From assembly GCA_037893245.1 (NCBI GenBank), contig JBAIAA010000008.1, forward strand, positions 5,228,001 through 5,292,000: DNA of 64,000 nt. Reading direction: 5' to 3'. The position numbers were made by a program, and so were the translations under genes. Numbering within the stretch: position 1 is the stretch's first letter; every line of letters begins with the position of its first letter. This DNA comes from Crossaster papposus (lineage: Eukaryota; Echinodermata; Asteroidea; Velatida; Solasteridae). The notes below the pieces were generated by a model. That model was not told where the DNA came from, made no database searches, and worked only from the letters and a program-made list of their open reading frames with translations. Shown piece after piece: positions 17,820 to 27,398 of the stretch.

Positions 17820-19489
17820 CCTAAATCCTGCAATCCAAACCCGAACAGGTCAATCGCAGCAACTGATCAAGCCCTCCTGATTCTGATTATGCTACTATCG
17901 AGCAAATATTTACCTTTTCAGTGGATTTTAATCACATGAGCCGTCGTGTTTGGTTCATCTTACTGCTATTCCTGATATCAGGGCGCGATAACTCCTTCCG
18001 CATTAGCAGAATGTTTTTCTAATCATCCATTGTTCGCTATTTACAAACAGTCACCTACTGCTAGCCAAGCATCCCACTCCGTTTGGTAGAGATGCTCTTT
18101 GTTACTGGCAACGGTCAACTGCCTGTTACCTGTCAACAGTTTTCCGGCAACCCGTATCATATAGCAGCGAATGCTTTCCGGCTCCCACTTCATCAACTGA
18201 CGATTCCCACTCATCAGTGCCATCCAACGTGTTGTATTGTAGGCCAGTATTGCACATTGCATAAGCGCACTGTTTGCCATGAAATGATCGGTTTTGATCT
18301 GCCCGAGAGCCATCTGGTTTTTGCACTCTTCGATCCAGGTTTCGCAGGTAGCCCGCTTGCCATACGCTTTATGGATCTCCCATGGACTCAACGACTCAGT
18401 AGTCACGTAGCAGAAGTAGTCGTACTCTGGCTTCGGGTCTAACAATTCGCACTGGGTGTTTTCTGGCTTCCCGATCTTTCTTTGCCGGACAGCCACGAAG
18501 CAACGCGCCCGGTCCCAGTCACCACAGCAGTGTTGAAACTCGCACCACTCCCACCCTGGCTGATGCACGACAGGTTGCCAGTCTTGCGGGATTAACAGTT
18601 TGTGTAGATTCTTCAGTTTGACCTTAACCAGATAACGATGTCCTAAATCCTCCAGATAGGTCAGTAATGGTCCACCAAAGTAGCCACTATCAGCCCTGAA
18701 AAAAATCTTCATGTGGGAAGGCAGAGTAACCAGCAACTGTTTCATAAACTCTATGGAGCCATTAGCAGTGTAGGCATCACCACTTCGTAACCAACCCTGC
18801 AGCACTTCTTTGGTTTCCGCGCAAAAGGCCAGCTGCGGGTGGTACGACAGCGCCCCTCTTTTTTTCTCGTTAAACCCTTTCTTTGCGCCTTCCTGAAAAC
18901 CAAAACAGGTTTTTACCGTAGAATTGAGGTCAATGGTGACCTGTTTAAAAGCATAAACGGTAGATGTTCCTGAGCGCAGTGCCTGTTTCCAAACACTCTC
19001 CCTCATTTCGTGGACAGCGGTTTCCAGTTCAACGACGCTGGCAAAGTGGAACAGCTTTAAAATGCGTCCAAATTGACTGTCACAAGGAATGCGTTGAAAA
19101 CTGGTGCATTCTCGGAGAACGCTATCCTGCCAGACCGTGCACACTTTCATCAGACTTTTGGCACCTGCCAGAATGCCGGTGGTTACCATCAGAATGACAT
19201 CTGACAGTTGGAAAGTGGCATTAGAGCCTCGTTGAATATTAATCCGTTTGTCCAGTAGGTCGGCCAGCCCCATCCGGTTCAGGAAGCGAAACACAGGGAT
19301 AAGTCCAGCCTGACTGGTAAGCGGCTTTTTAGCTTGAGTGAAATGTACCGTCCGCTGCTTCAAACGTGCTTTTGACTTGTTTTTTTTGCTCATTGAAAAA
19401 GTGATGCTTTATGAAACGAAAACATCATTTAATCTCTTTATTCACGGGTGATTGCAACTTTTATTTCGATATTATTTGCAGGATTTAGG
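17820..19489 (-). mobile_element. IS1380-type element, copy 3 (subtype B)
   Basis: Flanked by TGATA (17815-17819 and 19490-19494). It sits at a different place in IS630 from copy 2 although both duplications read TGATA. Confidence 0.95.
18041..19393 (-). CDS. IS1380-family transposase (copy 3)
   Basis: 450 residues. One notable change: VTIDLNSTVK, i.e. the Asp that follows Leu in the first DDE block (DLDSTVK elsewhere) is Asn. If that residue is the catalytic one this copy is dead; the neighbouring Asp remains. Confidence 0.88.
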   Translation of the reverse strand: MSKKNKSKARLKQRTVHFTQAKKPLTSQAGLIPVFRFLNRMGLADLLDKRINIQRGSNATFQLSDVILMVTTGILAGAKSLMKVCTVWQDSVLRECTSFQRIPCDSQFGRILKLFHFASVVELETAVHEMRESVWKQALRSGTSTVYAFKQVTIDLNSTVKTCFGFQEGAKKGFNEKKRGALSYHPQLAFCAETKEVLQGWLRSGDAYTANGSIEFMKQLLVTLPSHMKIFFRADSGYFGGPLLTYLEDLGHRYLVKVKLKNLHKLLIPQDWQPVVHQPGWEWCEFQHCCGDWDRARCFVAVRQRKIGKPENTQCELLDPKPEYDYFCYVTTESLSPWEIHKAYGKRATCETWIEECKNQMALGQIKTDHFMANSALMQCAILAYNTTRWMALMSGNRQLMKWEPESIRCYMIRVAGKLLTGNRQLTVASNKEHLYQTEWDAWLAVGDCL

Positions 19490-19965
19490 TGATAAGCTTG
19501 AGTTTCATTACACCCCAAAGCATGGCAGTTGGCTGGATATGGCCGAAATTGAGCTGAGTATACTGAGTCGCCAATGTCTGGATCGGCGTATCCCTACCCA
19601 AGATATTCTCCGGAGAGAAGTCAAAGCCTGGGAGGAGAAGCGCAACGCAAGAAAAGTGACTACACAGTGGCGTTTTACCACTGAAGACGCTCGGATAAAA
19701 CTGAAGAGACTGTATCCAAAGATGCCAGAGCTTGATAATACAGAGTAGATTGAGAGCCTCCATAGAACATAAACCAGACTATTAGAGCAGCACTGTTTCC
19801 CATGAAAAATTGGGAAATGGGGCACTTTGCGTGAAATAACCCATTTTTTTGTCCTGCCACTCAAAATTGACTCAAATAACAGGACGGCTAACCATTGTCG
19901 ACCATTTACACAAACAGCTGACCGATCGGTTATCTGTGGTTATCAAATGGTGTCGGATGGAGTAC

Positions 19966-20233
19966 TAGTGTACAGCAAGCGATTAATGATTCACCGTATA
20001 GCAAAGGGGAAAGTTTGATCGATTTTTTAGCGCAACATAAGAACCAGAATACCCCTATTGGCCTGGAGTTAAAAAACCCACTGATGACCCCAGAAAATAC
20101 TGAACTGCTGAGCTGTATCTTTGCCCAACCTGAAAGGCGAATAACAGCAAAAGCACTGGCGGAGAAAGTCGCTAAAAACCATCAACCCACAATCGATGAA
20201 AAAACACTAAATAAAATTGTCACTGAAGCACTA
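19966..20233 (+). pseudogene. Unknown gene B, fragment 2
   Basis: Open frame SVQQAINDSPYSKGESLIDFLAQ...KNPLMTPENTELLSCIFAQP...TLNKIVTEA from the end of IS630 copy 3 to the start of copy 4. Glu/Asn/Lys-rich, helical, no recognised domain. It continues in frame at 25096. Confidence 0.6.
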
Positions 20234-20309
20234 GTACTCCGTCCGGCAGAAGATGATAGTTTACTGAAGGCTATTCTAATAACTCCGAGTCCATAACACC
20301 GGAGTTATT

Positions 20310-21074
20310 ATGACCATCAAATATCATGTTCGACTCAGCGAGGAAGAACGATCAATACTTGAACGGCTTATCAAGCAGGAAAAGCCCAAAGTTGCACAAC
20401 ACAAAAAACGTAAAGCCAATATCCTTCTGGCTATCGATGAAAACCATGATCCACTGCAGCATGATCAGGTAGCCAAAGCTTTCCATGTTAGGCCGCTTAC
20501 TATCCTCGCCTCAGGCAACGATTTGTTGAAGAAGGGCTTGATGTCGCTGTCAATGGAAAACTAAGCAGCCACGGTCGGGTACGTAAACTCGATGGCGAAG
20601 CCGAAGCTCACCTTATTGCCCTTACCTGCTCACCACCACCGGAAGGAGCCAGCCGATGGACGCTAAACTTACTGACAGATCGCATGATTGAGCTCAGATA
20701 CGTCGAATCGATTTCCAGAAGCACAGTACATGAGGGGCTAAAAAAAATGAGCTTAAGCCCTGGCAAAAAAAGGAATGGTGTATACCTGCGGAAGAAAGCG
20801 CCAACTTTGTGAGTGCGATGGAGGATATTCTTGAAGTCTATACACGTCCTCTTGATCCAAGGCGTCCGCTTGTTTGCCTTGATGAAAGTAGCAAGCAGCA
20901 TGTTAAAGAAGTCGTTAATCCAATGCCTGTTGAGCCTGGAAAACCGGAGCGTTATGACACAGAGTATGAACGTAATGGCGTCAGCAATCTGTTCATGATG
21001 TTTGAACCCTTGACAGGTTGGCGGCATGTTGAGGTGACTGATCGTAGGACAGCGATTGATTGGGCTCATCAAAT
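20310..21074 (+). pseudogene. IS630 transposase, broken (copy 4, 5' part)
   Basis: The first frame is broken by loss of one A in the HTH segment (TATCCTCGCC where other copies have TATCACTCGCC, near 20503), giving an 84-codon stub. The catalytic frame opens at 20809 and runs into the inserted group II intron at 21075; its 3' part is 24494-24878. One change (KSIHVLL/VYTRP) is also unique to it. Non-functional on three counts. Confidence 0.9.
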
Positions 21075-22942
21075 ATCGGGATAGGGTGGAGCCTCGCGAC
21101 TCCACTCCTCCCACACCACCCAGCATGCGGGTCCGCACTGGGCGGTTCGGCCAGTTAAACCACACGTAATCTTTCCAGTCCCAGCAGATCAAAACGCTTA
21201 ATAGTAAACGCTTTGCTCAGAGCAGGTGAGGCACTCATGCGCCAATACTTCTTCCTTGATACCACGGCTTTACTGGCTGAAGCGATCGACACTCCAAGTC
21301 GCCTTAATCCTTTAAAACGTCGTTTTGCCGTTTTCCACTGATACCATATCAGACATCTTAAACGCCTTCTTACCCAAGCCTCCAGCGAGCTTAATTGTCC
21401 CTGTGTATCCGTTATTCCAAAATACTGCCGCCATCCACGAAGGTAACGATTCAGGGCTGTTAATCGTTGCTTGAACGACCGCCCTGATTTTCTGGTTAAC
21501 GTCCTCACAGCAACCTTAAAACGCCGTTTGCTGTTGTCAGCAAGTTCAAGTTTTCCTTCTGGCGTGAATGAGAAGCCCAGAAATGTTCGTTCCCAAGGCC
21601 GCGCTACCGCACTTTTATCTCGATTCACTTTCAGCTTCATCCGGGTTTCAATAAACCTCACCAGACTATTCATGACTCGCTGCGCTGCCCGTCGGCTTTT
21701 AACAAAAACACGACAGTCGTCAGCATACCTGACGTACCGCAGACCTCGCTTGTCCAGCTCTTTATCCAATTCATCCAACACAATATTGGACAATACTGGC
21801 GAGAGCGGCCCACCTTGCGGTGTTCCTTCCCGTCGATAGTGGATAACACCATTCTCCATGACACCAGCATTGAGAAACCGCCGAATCAGCCTTAATATAT
21901 CCTTGTCGTCCATGTAGGCCGCCAGCTTCGCCATCAGACGATCATGGTTTACCCTATCAAAGAATTTCGATAAGTCGATATCCACCACCCAGTCATAACC
22001 AGACTGAATGTATCGCTGGGCTTGCCTAATCGTTTGGTGCCCAGACCTTCCCGGCCTGAATCCGTAGCTATACGCTGAAAAACGGGGTTCCCAGTCGGTT
22101 TGCAGTACTTGTTGAATGGCTTGCTGGACTAAACGATCCAGTACCGTCGGTATTCCCAGATTCCGTTCCCCTCCCTGCGGTTTTGGTATCACTACCCGCC
22201 TTACCGGTTGAGGCCTCCAAAGACCGTCTTTAAGCAGGGTTGTAACGGTTCTTCCGTAGTTCTTTAAATAGTCATGAAGAGCTTGAGTCGTCATTCCATC
22301 GACTCCCGGTGCTCCCTGGTTACGTTTAACCCGTTGATAGGCTCGATTAAGATTACTACTGGCTGCAATACGATCCATGATGCGATCATTGCAACCCATG
22401 GTCGGGTTTTCGTAATCATGCATTGCCATCAGATCCTCGACTACCTGAGTGAATATCAGCCGGTTCCGCCGGAGTCCATCGACTCAGGTCTCGGTGTTTG
22501 CCGAGTTTCAGTCTCTCGGACTGAGTGAAATACATAAACTACTCGCCTCTCTGTACCGTTCGGGCCTTCGCAAACACTAACTCTTTGCTACTATGCCCTC
22601 TGCTGACTTCTGTGTAGCGGTCAAATCACCTTACGATAATCTCAGTCCAATACTCTGGACACCACACAGACCTCCCGGGGTAAGACACACCACTTTCCCT
22701 GCACAACTGCCAGATATACTGCTCAAGCTTCCGAGTGAGTAGAGGGCTTTGTTTTGCTTGGCAAACTCGCCCCTACTTGAACAGCCTCGTATCTGATTTC
22801 TGTTCGTCAGCTCGCAGGTTTGTTCCACGCTTCTTTCAGCCTATACCTCACGATATAAACCTTGCGCTTCGCTAGTCCTTCGCCCTCACTAGGCTGGACA
22901 GGGGACTTTCACCCCATAAGTGGTGTGCCGTGCCCGGCACAC
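21075..22942 (-). mobile_element. Group II intron, copy 1 (1868 bp)
   Basis: On the minus strand it begins GTGTGCCGGGCACGG (GUGYG 5' end) at 22942 and ends CCCTATCCCGAT at 21075. Near the 3' end a domain V-like hairpin (AACCGCCCAGTGCGGACCCG ... TGGGTGGTGTGGG) and a domain VI-like stem (GTGGAGTCGCGAGGCTCCAC) follow the protein gene. The 5' exon is the last base of an IS91-type element and the 3' exon is IS630 sequence. Copy 2 has the same length once its IS630 is discounted. Confidence 0.88.
21155..22429 (-). CDS. ltrA: Group II intron reverse transcriptase/maturase (copy 1)
   Basis: 424 residues: reverse transcriptase domain with YADD at 235-238, QGGPLSPVLSNIVLDELD before it and FFDRVNHDRL (RT2), followed by the maturase (group II intron maturase-specific) region GWRQYFGI...WVRRRLRCLIWYQWKTAKRR. 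There is no HNH endonuclease domain, which is usual for bacterial class C and some D-type introns. The protein should splice and mobilise its own intron. Whole frame. Confidence 0.93.
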   Translation of the reverse strand: MAMHDYENPTMGCNDRIMDRIAASSNLNRAYQRVKRNQGAPGVDGMTTQALHDYLKNYGRTVTTLLKDGLWRPQPVRRVVIPKPQGGERNLGIPTVLDRLVQQAIQQVLQTDWEPRFSAYSYGFRPGRSGHQTIRQAQRYIQSGYDWVVDIDLSKFFDRVNHDRLMAKLAAYMDDKDILRLIRRFLNAGVMENGVIHYRREGTPQGGPLSPVLSNIVLDELDKELDKRGLRYVRYADDCRVFVKSRRAAQRVMNSLVRFIETRMKLKVNRDKSAVARPWERTFLGFSFTPEGKLELADNSKRRFKVAVRTLTRKSGRSFKQRLTALNRYLRGWRQYFGITDTQGQLSSLEAWVRRRLRCLIWYQWKTAKRRFKGLRRLGVSIASASKAVVSRKKYWRMSASPALSKAFTIKRFDLLGLERLRVV

Positions 22943-23149
22943 CAAGGTAGGCCGCTGCGCGGCGGCTTTTTGTCCTGAGCCAACGGATGGCTCTCATTCC
23001 ATTTTGCGCAGGAGACGCATACTTTCTTAAGCTCGGCTTTGTCACAATCAGCTCCTGACTTCATAGCGGCCTTCAGGAGCTGATTTATCCGCGTCCCCTC
23101 CCAACAAAAACACCTGCTCAGAGGTAATGGGCTTTGGCATAACTTCAAA

Positions 23150-24287
23150 ATGAAGTATGAAGCGACTCTTCGCCCTGTCGTTATTGAGCATATGAATAAA
23201 GTGCTGGCCTGCGGACAGAAGGTCATGGGATACGCCACCTTTGAATGCGGTAATGATGCGTGTAGTCATTCGAAGGTTATTTGTTTCAGTTGTAAGTGCC
23301 GCTCCTGTAATACTTGCGGCAAGAAGATGACCGACCAATGGATTGAGAATCAGAAAGCCTTACTGCCTGATACGGAGTGGCAACACATCACCTTCACTAT
23401 GCCTGGTGAGTTATGGGTGTTGTTTGAGCTTAACCGTGAATTACTGGGTAAACTTAGCCCCTTGGCTGCAAACATCATTTTGGCTTTCGCTGGCAAAAAA
23501 AAAAGGCATTCTTCCCGGAATTTTTACCGCCCTTCACACCTATGGTCGTGACCTGAAATGGAATGTGCACATTCATCTGTCTGTTACCCGTGGCGGACTT
23601 TACGATGATAATCAGCAATGGAAGTCAATCTATTACCCAAAACCGCCCATCATGGAAGGTTGGCGCTCTGGTGTGATCGACATTCTCGAAAAGGCTTACG
23701 AAAACAATGATTTGATTTTGCCACCTGAACTGGAAGACGAATGTCATAACCTGAAGGGATTTCAGCGCTTTCTGGATCGCCACGCAGAAAAGCATTGGAT
23801 CGTTCACTTTGCCAAAGTCACCAACAACCCAAAGGCCACTGTCAGTTACCTTGGCCGCTACCTGAAACGACCGCCTATCGCTATGTCACGACTGAAGCAC
23901 TACGACGCTAAAGGTGTCAGTTTTGAGTATTTGGATCACAAATCAAAAACCTATCGTCGGTTCAACTGTAGTCCAGAGGCGTTTCTGCACCGGCTAACTC
24001 GGCACATCCCAGAGAAAGGCTTTCAGATGATCCGTTATTATGGCTTTTTATCCAACCGAGTTCGCGCCAAACTGTTACCAACAGTTTACAACTTGCTCAA
24101 TCAACCGAAGCGCAACGCCCTCAAAATCACTTTCCCTGACCTGATGCAGAAAAGCTTTGGTATTGATCCTCTGAAATGCATTCTGTGTAATGCTCAAATG
24201 CTCTTTGTGGGTATTACCCGAGGTAAATCACAAAGAGAGCTGCATCAATACGCAGAAGAGCTTGCACTTGCGAAGCCTATTACCTGA
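23150..24287 (+). pseudogene. IS91-family HUH transposase, frame broken at a poly-A tract (element v, copy 1)
   Basis: Frame 1 (23150-23551) carries the zinc cluster CSFCKCRSCNTCGKK-like region and ends shortly after an A10 tract at 23494-23503; the catalytic part (GILPGIFTALHTYGRDLKWNVHIHLSVTRGG, HUH motif HIH) continues in the +1 frame to 24287. A tract of nine As would keep one frame. Expression would need slippage on the A tract. Otherwise conserved with element a (about 50 percent by eye). Confidence 0.85.
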
Positions 24288-24464
24288 GTCACGCCCTCAA
24301 TCCGTCTGAAGTCCGTAATGAGAGAAAGAAACTGGCGTAGAGGAAGGGTTATCAATGATTTTTGGGGTAGCTCAGAAGTAGTTCTGGTTCTTACGACAGA
24401 AACCCAGTAGTCAGCCAGCCAAAATCAGCATTTTTTGATGGGTTTTTGGAGCTGCTCAGACTTG

Positions 24465-24493
24465 CAAATTCCTATGCATAAATTCCTATGCAT
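24465..24493 (+). repeat. Ori-end tandem repeat, 2 units
   Basis: CAAATTCCTATGCAT then AAATTCCTATGCAT at the ori terminus of element v copy 1. The equivalent end of copy 2 has six units. Confidence 0.9.
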
Positions 24494-24878
24494 CAAGTTT
24501 CTGGTCGATGTTCGCCACAAAGATGCAGAGAAAGTTATACTGGTTGGAGACAACTTGAACACGCATTCTCCCGCATCACTTTATAAAGCTTTTTCCCCAG
24601 AAGAAGCCCGCAGCATGATTGATAAGCTTGAGTTTCATTACACCCCAAAGCATGGCAGTTGGCTGGATATGGCCGAAATTGAGCTGAGTATACTGAGTCG
24701 CCAATGTCTGGATCGGCGTATCCCTACCCAAGATATTCTCCGGAGAGAAGTCAAAGCCTGGGAGGAGAAGCGCAACGCAAGAAAAGTGACTACACAGTGG
24801 CGTTTTACCACTGAAGACGCTCGGATAAAACTTAAGAGACTGTATCCAAAGATGCCAGAGCTTGATAATACAGAGTAG
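24494..24878 (+). pseudogene. IS630 catalytic frame, 3' part (copy 4)
   Basis: KFLVDVRHKDAEKVILVGDNLNTHSPASLY through the usual C-terminus. A chance upstream ATG in the IS91 end could give a 147-codon ORF, but this is not a gene of its own. Confidence 0.85.
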
Positions 24879-25095
24879 ATTGAGAGCCTCCATAGAACAT
24901 AAACCAGGCTATTAGAGCAGCACTTTTTCCCATGAAAAATTGGGAAATGGGGCACTTTGCGTGAAATAACCCATTTTTTTGTCCTGCCACTCAAAATTGA
25001 CTCAAATAACAGGACGGCTAACCATTGTCGACCATTTACACAAACAGCTGACCGATCGGTTATCTGTGATTATCAAATGGTGTCGGATGGAGTAC

Positions 25096-25217
25096 TAGCA
25101 GATAATACAAACACCGTTACACAACAATTAAGCCAACTTAAGCCAGAGGCTCAAGATCAAGCGATTCAACGACTGAAAGATATGGGAATGGATATAAAAC
25201 CCTACCTTAAAAAGTAG
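25096..25217 (+). pseudogene. Unknown gene B, fragment 3 with stop
   Basis: Across the CTAG of IS630 copy 4 the frame reads TEA-LAD-NTNTVTQQLSQLKPEAQDQAIQRL and ends KPYLKK, stop at 25215-25217. Fragments 1 to 3 together give about 145 residues of the C-terminus of a protein of unknown role, now scattered over 9.5 kb. Confidence 0.6.
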
Positions 25218-25232
25218 GGTTGATACCCGATC

Positions 25233-26903
25233 TTACATGTTGGGATAATTAGGCCCACCAGCCCCTTCCGGGGTGACCCAAGTGATATTCTGATAAGGGT
25301 CTTTTATATCGCAGGTTTTACAATGGACACAGTTTTGACTATTGATCTGAAACCGCTGCTCTGAAGAGGCTTCATCTACCACAATTTCATACACTCCCGC
25401 CGGACAATAGCGCTGTGCAGGCTCATCAAATTCGGGTAGATTTTTTTTCAACGGCAACGCTTCATCCGCCAGTTTTAAGTGACAGGGTTGACCCTCTTCG
25501 TGATTGGTGTTCGATAAAAAGACAGAGCTCAACCGGTCAAATGTCAGTTGACCATCCGGCTTAGGGTAATGAATCACCGGGCAGGCACTGGCTGGCTTTA
25601 ACTGTGCATGGTCTGGCACTGCATCCCTCAGGGTAAAAGGCAGTTTGCCGTTAAACCAGTTTAAATCGGCATAAGCAAACGCCGCCCCAGCTAAATTACC
25701 CCATTTGTGCATAGCGGGGCCAAAGTTACGCTGTTGATGGAGTTCTTTGTACAGCCATGAAGCCTCAAAGGCGGTTTTATAACCGTTTAATTCATCACCG
25801 CCTTCAGACCCTTTTTGAACCGCTTTAAACACCTCTTCTGCAGCCAATAACCCTGATTTCATGGCTGTATGGGAGCCTTTTATCTTAGCGCCATTCATGG
25901 TACCCGCAGCACAACCAATAATCAGCCCGCCAGGGAATGTCATCTCTGGCAGAGACTGCAATCCACCTTTAGCCAGTGCGCGCGCACCGTAAGACACGCG
26001 TTTGCCACCAGCCAGATACTGCTTAATCACAGGGTGGGTTTTATAGCGCTGAAACTCTTCAAAAGGGCTAAAGTGCGGATTCGAGTAGCTAAGGTCTGAT
26101 ATCAGCCCCACAACCACCTGATTATTTTCTATATGATAAAGAAAGCCACCACCCGATGCCCCTTTTTCGGCCATCGGCCAGCTTAGGGGCCACCCTGCTG
26201 TATGAACCACCAGCCCGGGTTGGTGTTTATCAGGGTCAATATCCCATAACTCCTTGATACCCAGTCCGTAATGCTGCGGATCTTTTCCCTGATCGAGTTT
26301 AAAGTGACTAATCAGCTCTTTCCCTAAGTGGCCTCGACAACCTTCCGCAAACAACGTGTATTTGGCATGGAGTTCCATGCCTGGCATATAACTGTCTTTC
26401 TGTTCGCCTGATTCAGTTAGCCCCATATCGCCGGTCACAATACCTTTGATACTGCCATCGTCGTTATACAGCAATGACTGCGCGGCAAACCCGGGAAAAA
26501 TCTCAGCACCCAGTAATTCAGCCTGCTCCCCAAGCCAACGGCACAGGTTTCCCAAGCTTATGATATAATTGCCGTCATTGTGCATGGTTTTAGGGACCAA
26601 ATAATTGGGTACCCGTGTTTCCTTTTCATCAGAACGCAGCACATAAATATCATCACGGGTCACTGGCGTATTGAGGGGTGCCCCTTTTTCCTGCCAATCA
26701 GGAAAAAGTTCATTCAAAGCGATAGGCTCAAAAACAGCCCCTGACAGGATATGCGCACCAACCTCAGACCCTTTCTCAACAACACAGACAGACAGTTCAC
26801 TGCCTGCCTCTTGAGAGAGCTGCATCAGTCGACAGGCAGCGGATAGGCCGGCAGGCCCAGCACCAACGACCACTACATCAAACATCATGGATTCGCGTTC
26901 CAT
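25233..26903 (-). CDS. Electron transfer flavoprotein-ubiquinone oxidoreductase
   Basis: 556 residues, full length for ETF-QO. FAD-binding GAGPAG at 14-19 in VVVVGAGPAGLSAACRL; membrane/ubiquinone domain in the middle (GLGIKELWDIDP, HTAGWPL); C-terminal 4Fe-4S cluster ligands in CPAGVYEIV and NCVHCKTCDIKDP. It passes electrons from reduced ETF (EtfAB) to ubiquinone during fatty-acid and amino-acid oxidation, bound to the inner membrane. The ATG has an excellent AAGGAGG ribosome site. Its promoter region has a palindrome CAAAC-N4-GTTTG that is also found ahead of etfB, so the two loci are probably co-regulated although separated by 4 kb. Confidence 0.95.
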   Translation of the reverse strand: MERESMMFDVVVVGAGPAGLSAACRLMQLSQEAGSELSVCVVEKGSEVGAHILSGAVFEPIALNELFPDWQEKGAPLNTPVTRDDIYVLRSDEKETRVPNYLVPKTMHNDGNYIISLGNLCRWLGEQAELLGAEIFPGFAAQSLLYNDDGSIKGIVTGDMGLTESGEQKDSYMPGMELHAKYTLFAEGCRGHLGKELISHFKLDQGKDPQHYGLGIKELWDIDPDKHQPGLVVHTAGWPLSWPMAEKGASGGGFLYHIENNQVVVGLISDLSYSNPHFSPFEEFQRYKTHPVIKQYLAGGKRVSYGARALAKGGLQSLPEMTFPGGLIIGCAAGTMNGAKIKGSHTAMKSGLLAAEEVFKAVQKGSEGGDELNGYKTAFEASWLYKELHQQRNFGPAMHKWGNLAGAAFAYADLNWFNGKLPFTLRDAVPDHAQLKPASACPVIHYPKPDGQLTFDRLSSVFLSNTNHEEGQPCHLKLADEALPLKKNLPEFDEPAQRYCPAGVYEIVVDEASSEQRFQINSQNCVHCKTCDIKDPYQNITWVTPEGAGGPNYPNM

Positions 26904-26947
26904 GGTGAGCCTCCTTCCAGAAAAATAAGATTATCGTTATTTTAAAT

Positions 26948-26961
26948 CAAACAAGTGTTTG
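26948..26961. promoter_or_regulatory. PsrA-like operator upstream of ETF-QO
   Basis: CAAAC-AAGT-GTTTG, extended to TCAAACAAGTGTTTGA, 45 bases before the ETF-QO start. It matches the fatty-acid-responsive TetR-type PsrA consensus (G/C)AAAC-N2-4-GTTT(G/C) and the site ahead of etfB. No psrA gene lies in the window. Confidence 0.65.
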
Positions 26962-26974
26962 AATTTATTTTGTA

Positions 26975-27398
26975 TTATAATCGGTCATTGTCAAATAACC
27001 AGTTGATATTCTTATGTTTTGGCAGGAGTGGTTGGATGTCAGGGTCAGACTGGGCTTCTTTTATCAGCCGTTTTGCAACGGCTGTACGATTTCTTAGTTG
27101 TCCGAGAATAGAAACCCTCTCTCTTGGGTCGCTTATTTGCGCACACAGTCCAGAAAGTGAGCTATCAGAAAAAGCGGCTATTTTTATCAGTGCCATATAG
27201 ACAGCCTGTACTTTCTGTTTGTAGGTCATTGCCTCAATAAAAGGCATAATGCTTTCTTCAGGTTTTAGAAATTTGTAATGCAGCCGGTGCAGTGGTGGAA
27301 GCTTAAGAGACCACTGAAGAAAGGCAGAGAACCCCATGTCATTACACACTGTGGACTTATTAAAAAAAGCCAAGCCATAGTCGATAGGAATAATTGCA
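26975..27398 (-). pseudogene. Kinase-like gene of unknown function, 3' part
   Basis: About 140 residues after IS1380 copy 4, starting with a motif PIDYGLAF that resembles the DFG-type metal-binding motif of kinase-like folds, followed by a helical region ending NWLFDNDRL. The gene is broken (about two breaks including the insertion). See the 5' part at 29074. Confidence 0.6.

Larger units (their letters stand above)
17423..19748 (+). pseudogene. IS630 transposase catalytic frame (copy 3), split by IS1380
   Basis: 5' part 17423-17819 and 3' part 19495-19748 (KLEFHYTPKHGSWLDMAEIELS onward). The IS1380 insertion falls between the second Asp and the catalytic Glu, so the protein cannot be made. 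Confidence 0.9.
16847..19965 (+). mobile_element. IS630-family element, copy 3 (interrupted by IS1380 copy 3)
   Basis: Ends as in the other copies, in a CTAG (16844-16847 and 19965-19968). IS1380 copy 3 splits its catalytic frame at 17820-19489. It separates fragments 1 and 2 of unknown gene B together with the IS701-type element. Confidence 0.92.
22943..24493 (+). mobile_element. IS91-type element v, copy 1
   Basis: Ter end CAAGGTAGGCCGCTGCGCGG, clearly related to the ter end of element a (CAAGGTGTGCCGCTCCG), touching the intron with no base between. The ori end is two copies of AAATTCCTATGCAT followed by target CAAG (24494-24497). CAAG and GAAC next to ori are the known targets of IS91-family elements. 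Confidence 0.88.
20234..25095 (+). mobile_element. IS630-family element, copy 4 (carries the intron-IS91 unit)
   Basis: Left part 20234-21074 and right part 24494-25095. Joining them restores exactly the sequence of the uninterrupted copies (CTCATCAAAT then CAAGTTTCTGG) with no base lost or gained, so the 3419 bases between are a clean insertion. Confidence 0.92.

Noticed and set aside
18083-18442. 119-codon ORF antisense in each IS1380 copy
   Set aside because: Mirror of the transposase C-terminal region; no independent coding evidence.
21155-22429. Retron or diversity-generating reverse transcriptase
   Set aside because: Has a maturase domain and lies in an RNA with group II 5' GUGUG, domain V/VI-like stems; no msr/msd or template repeat.
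24435-24878. 147-codon ORF as a separate gene
   Set aside because: Chimera of the IS91 ori end and the 3' part of the IS630 catalytic frame.
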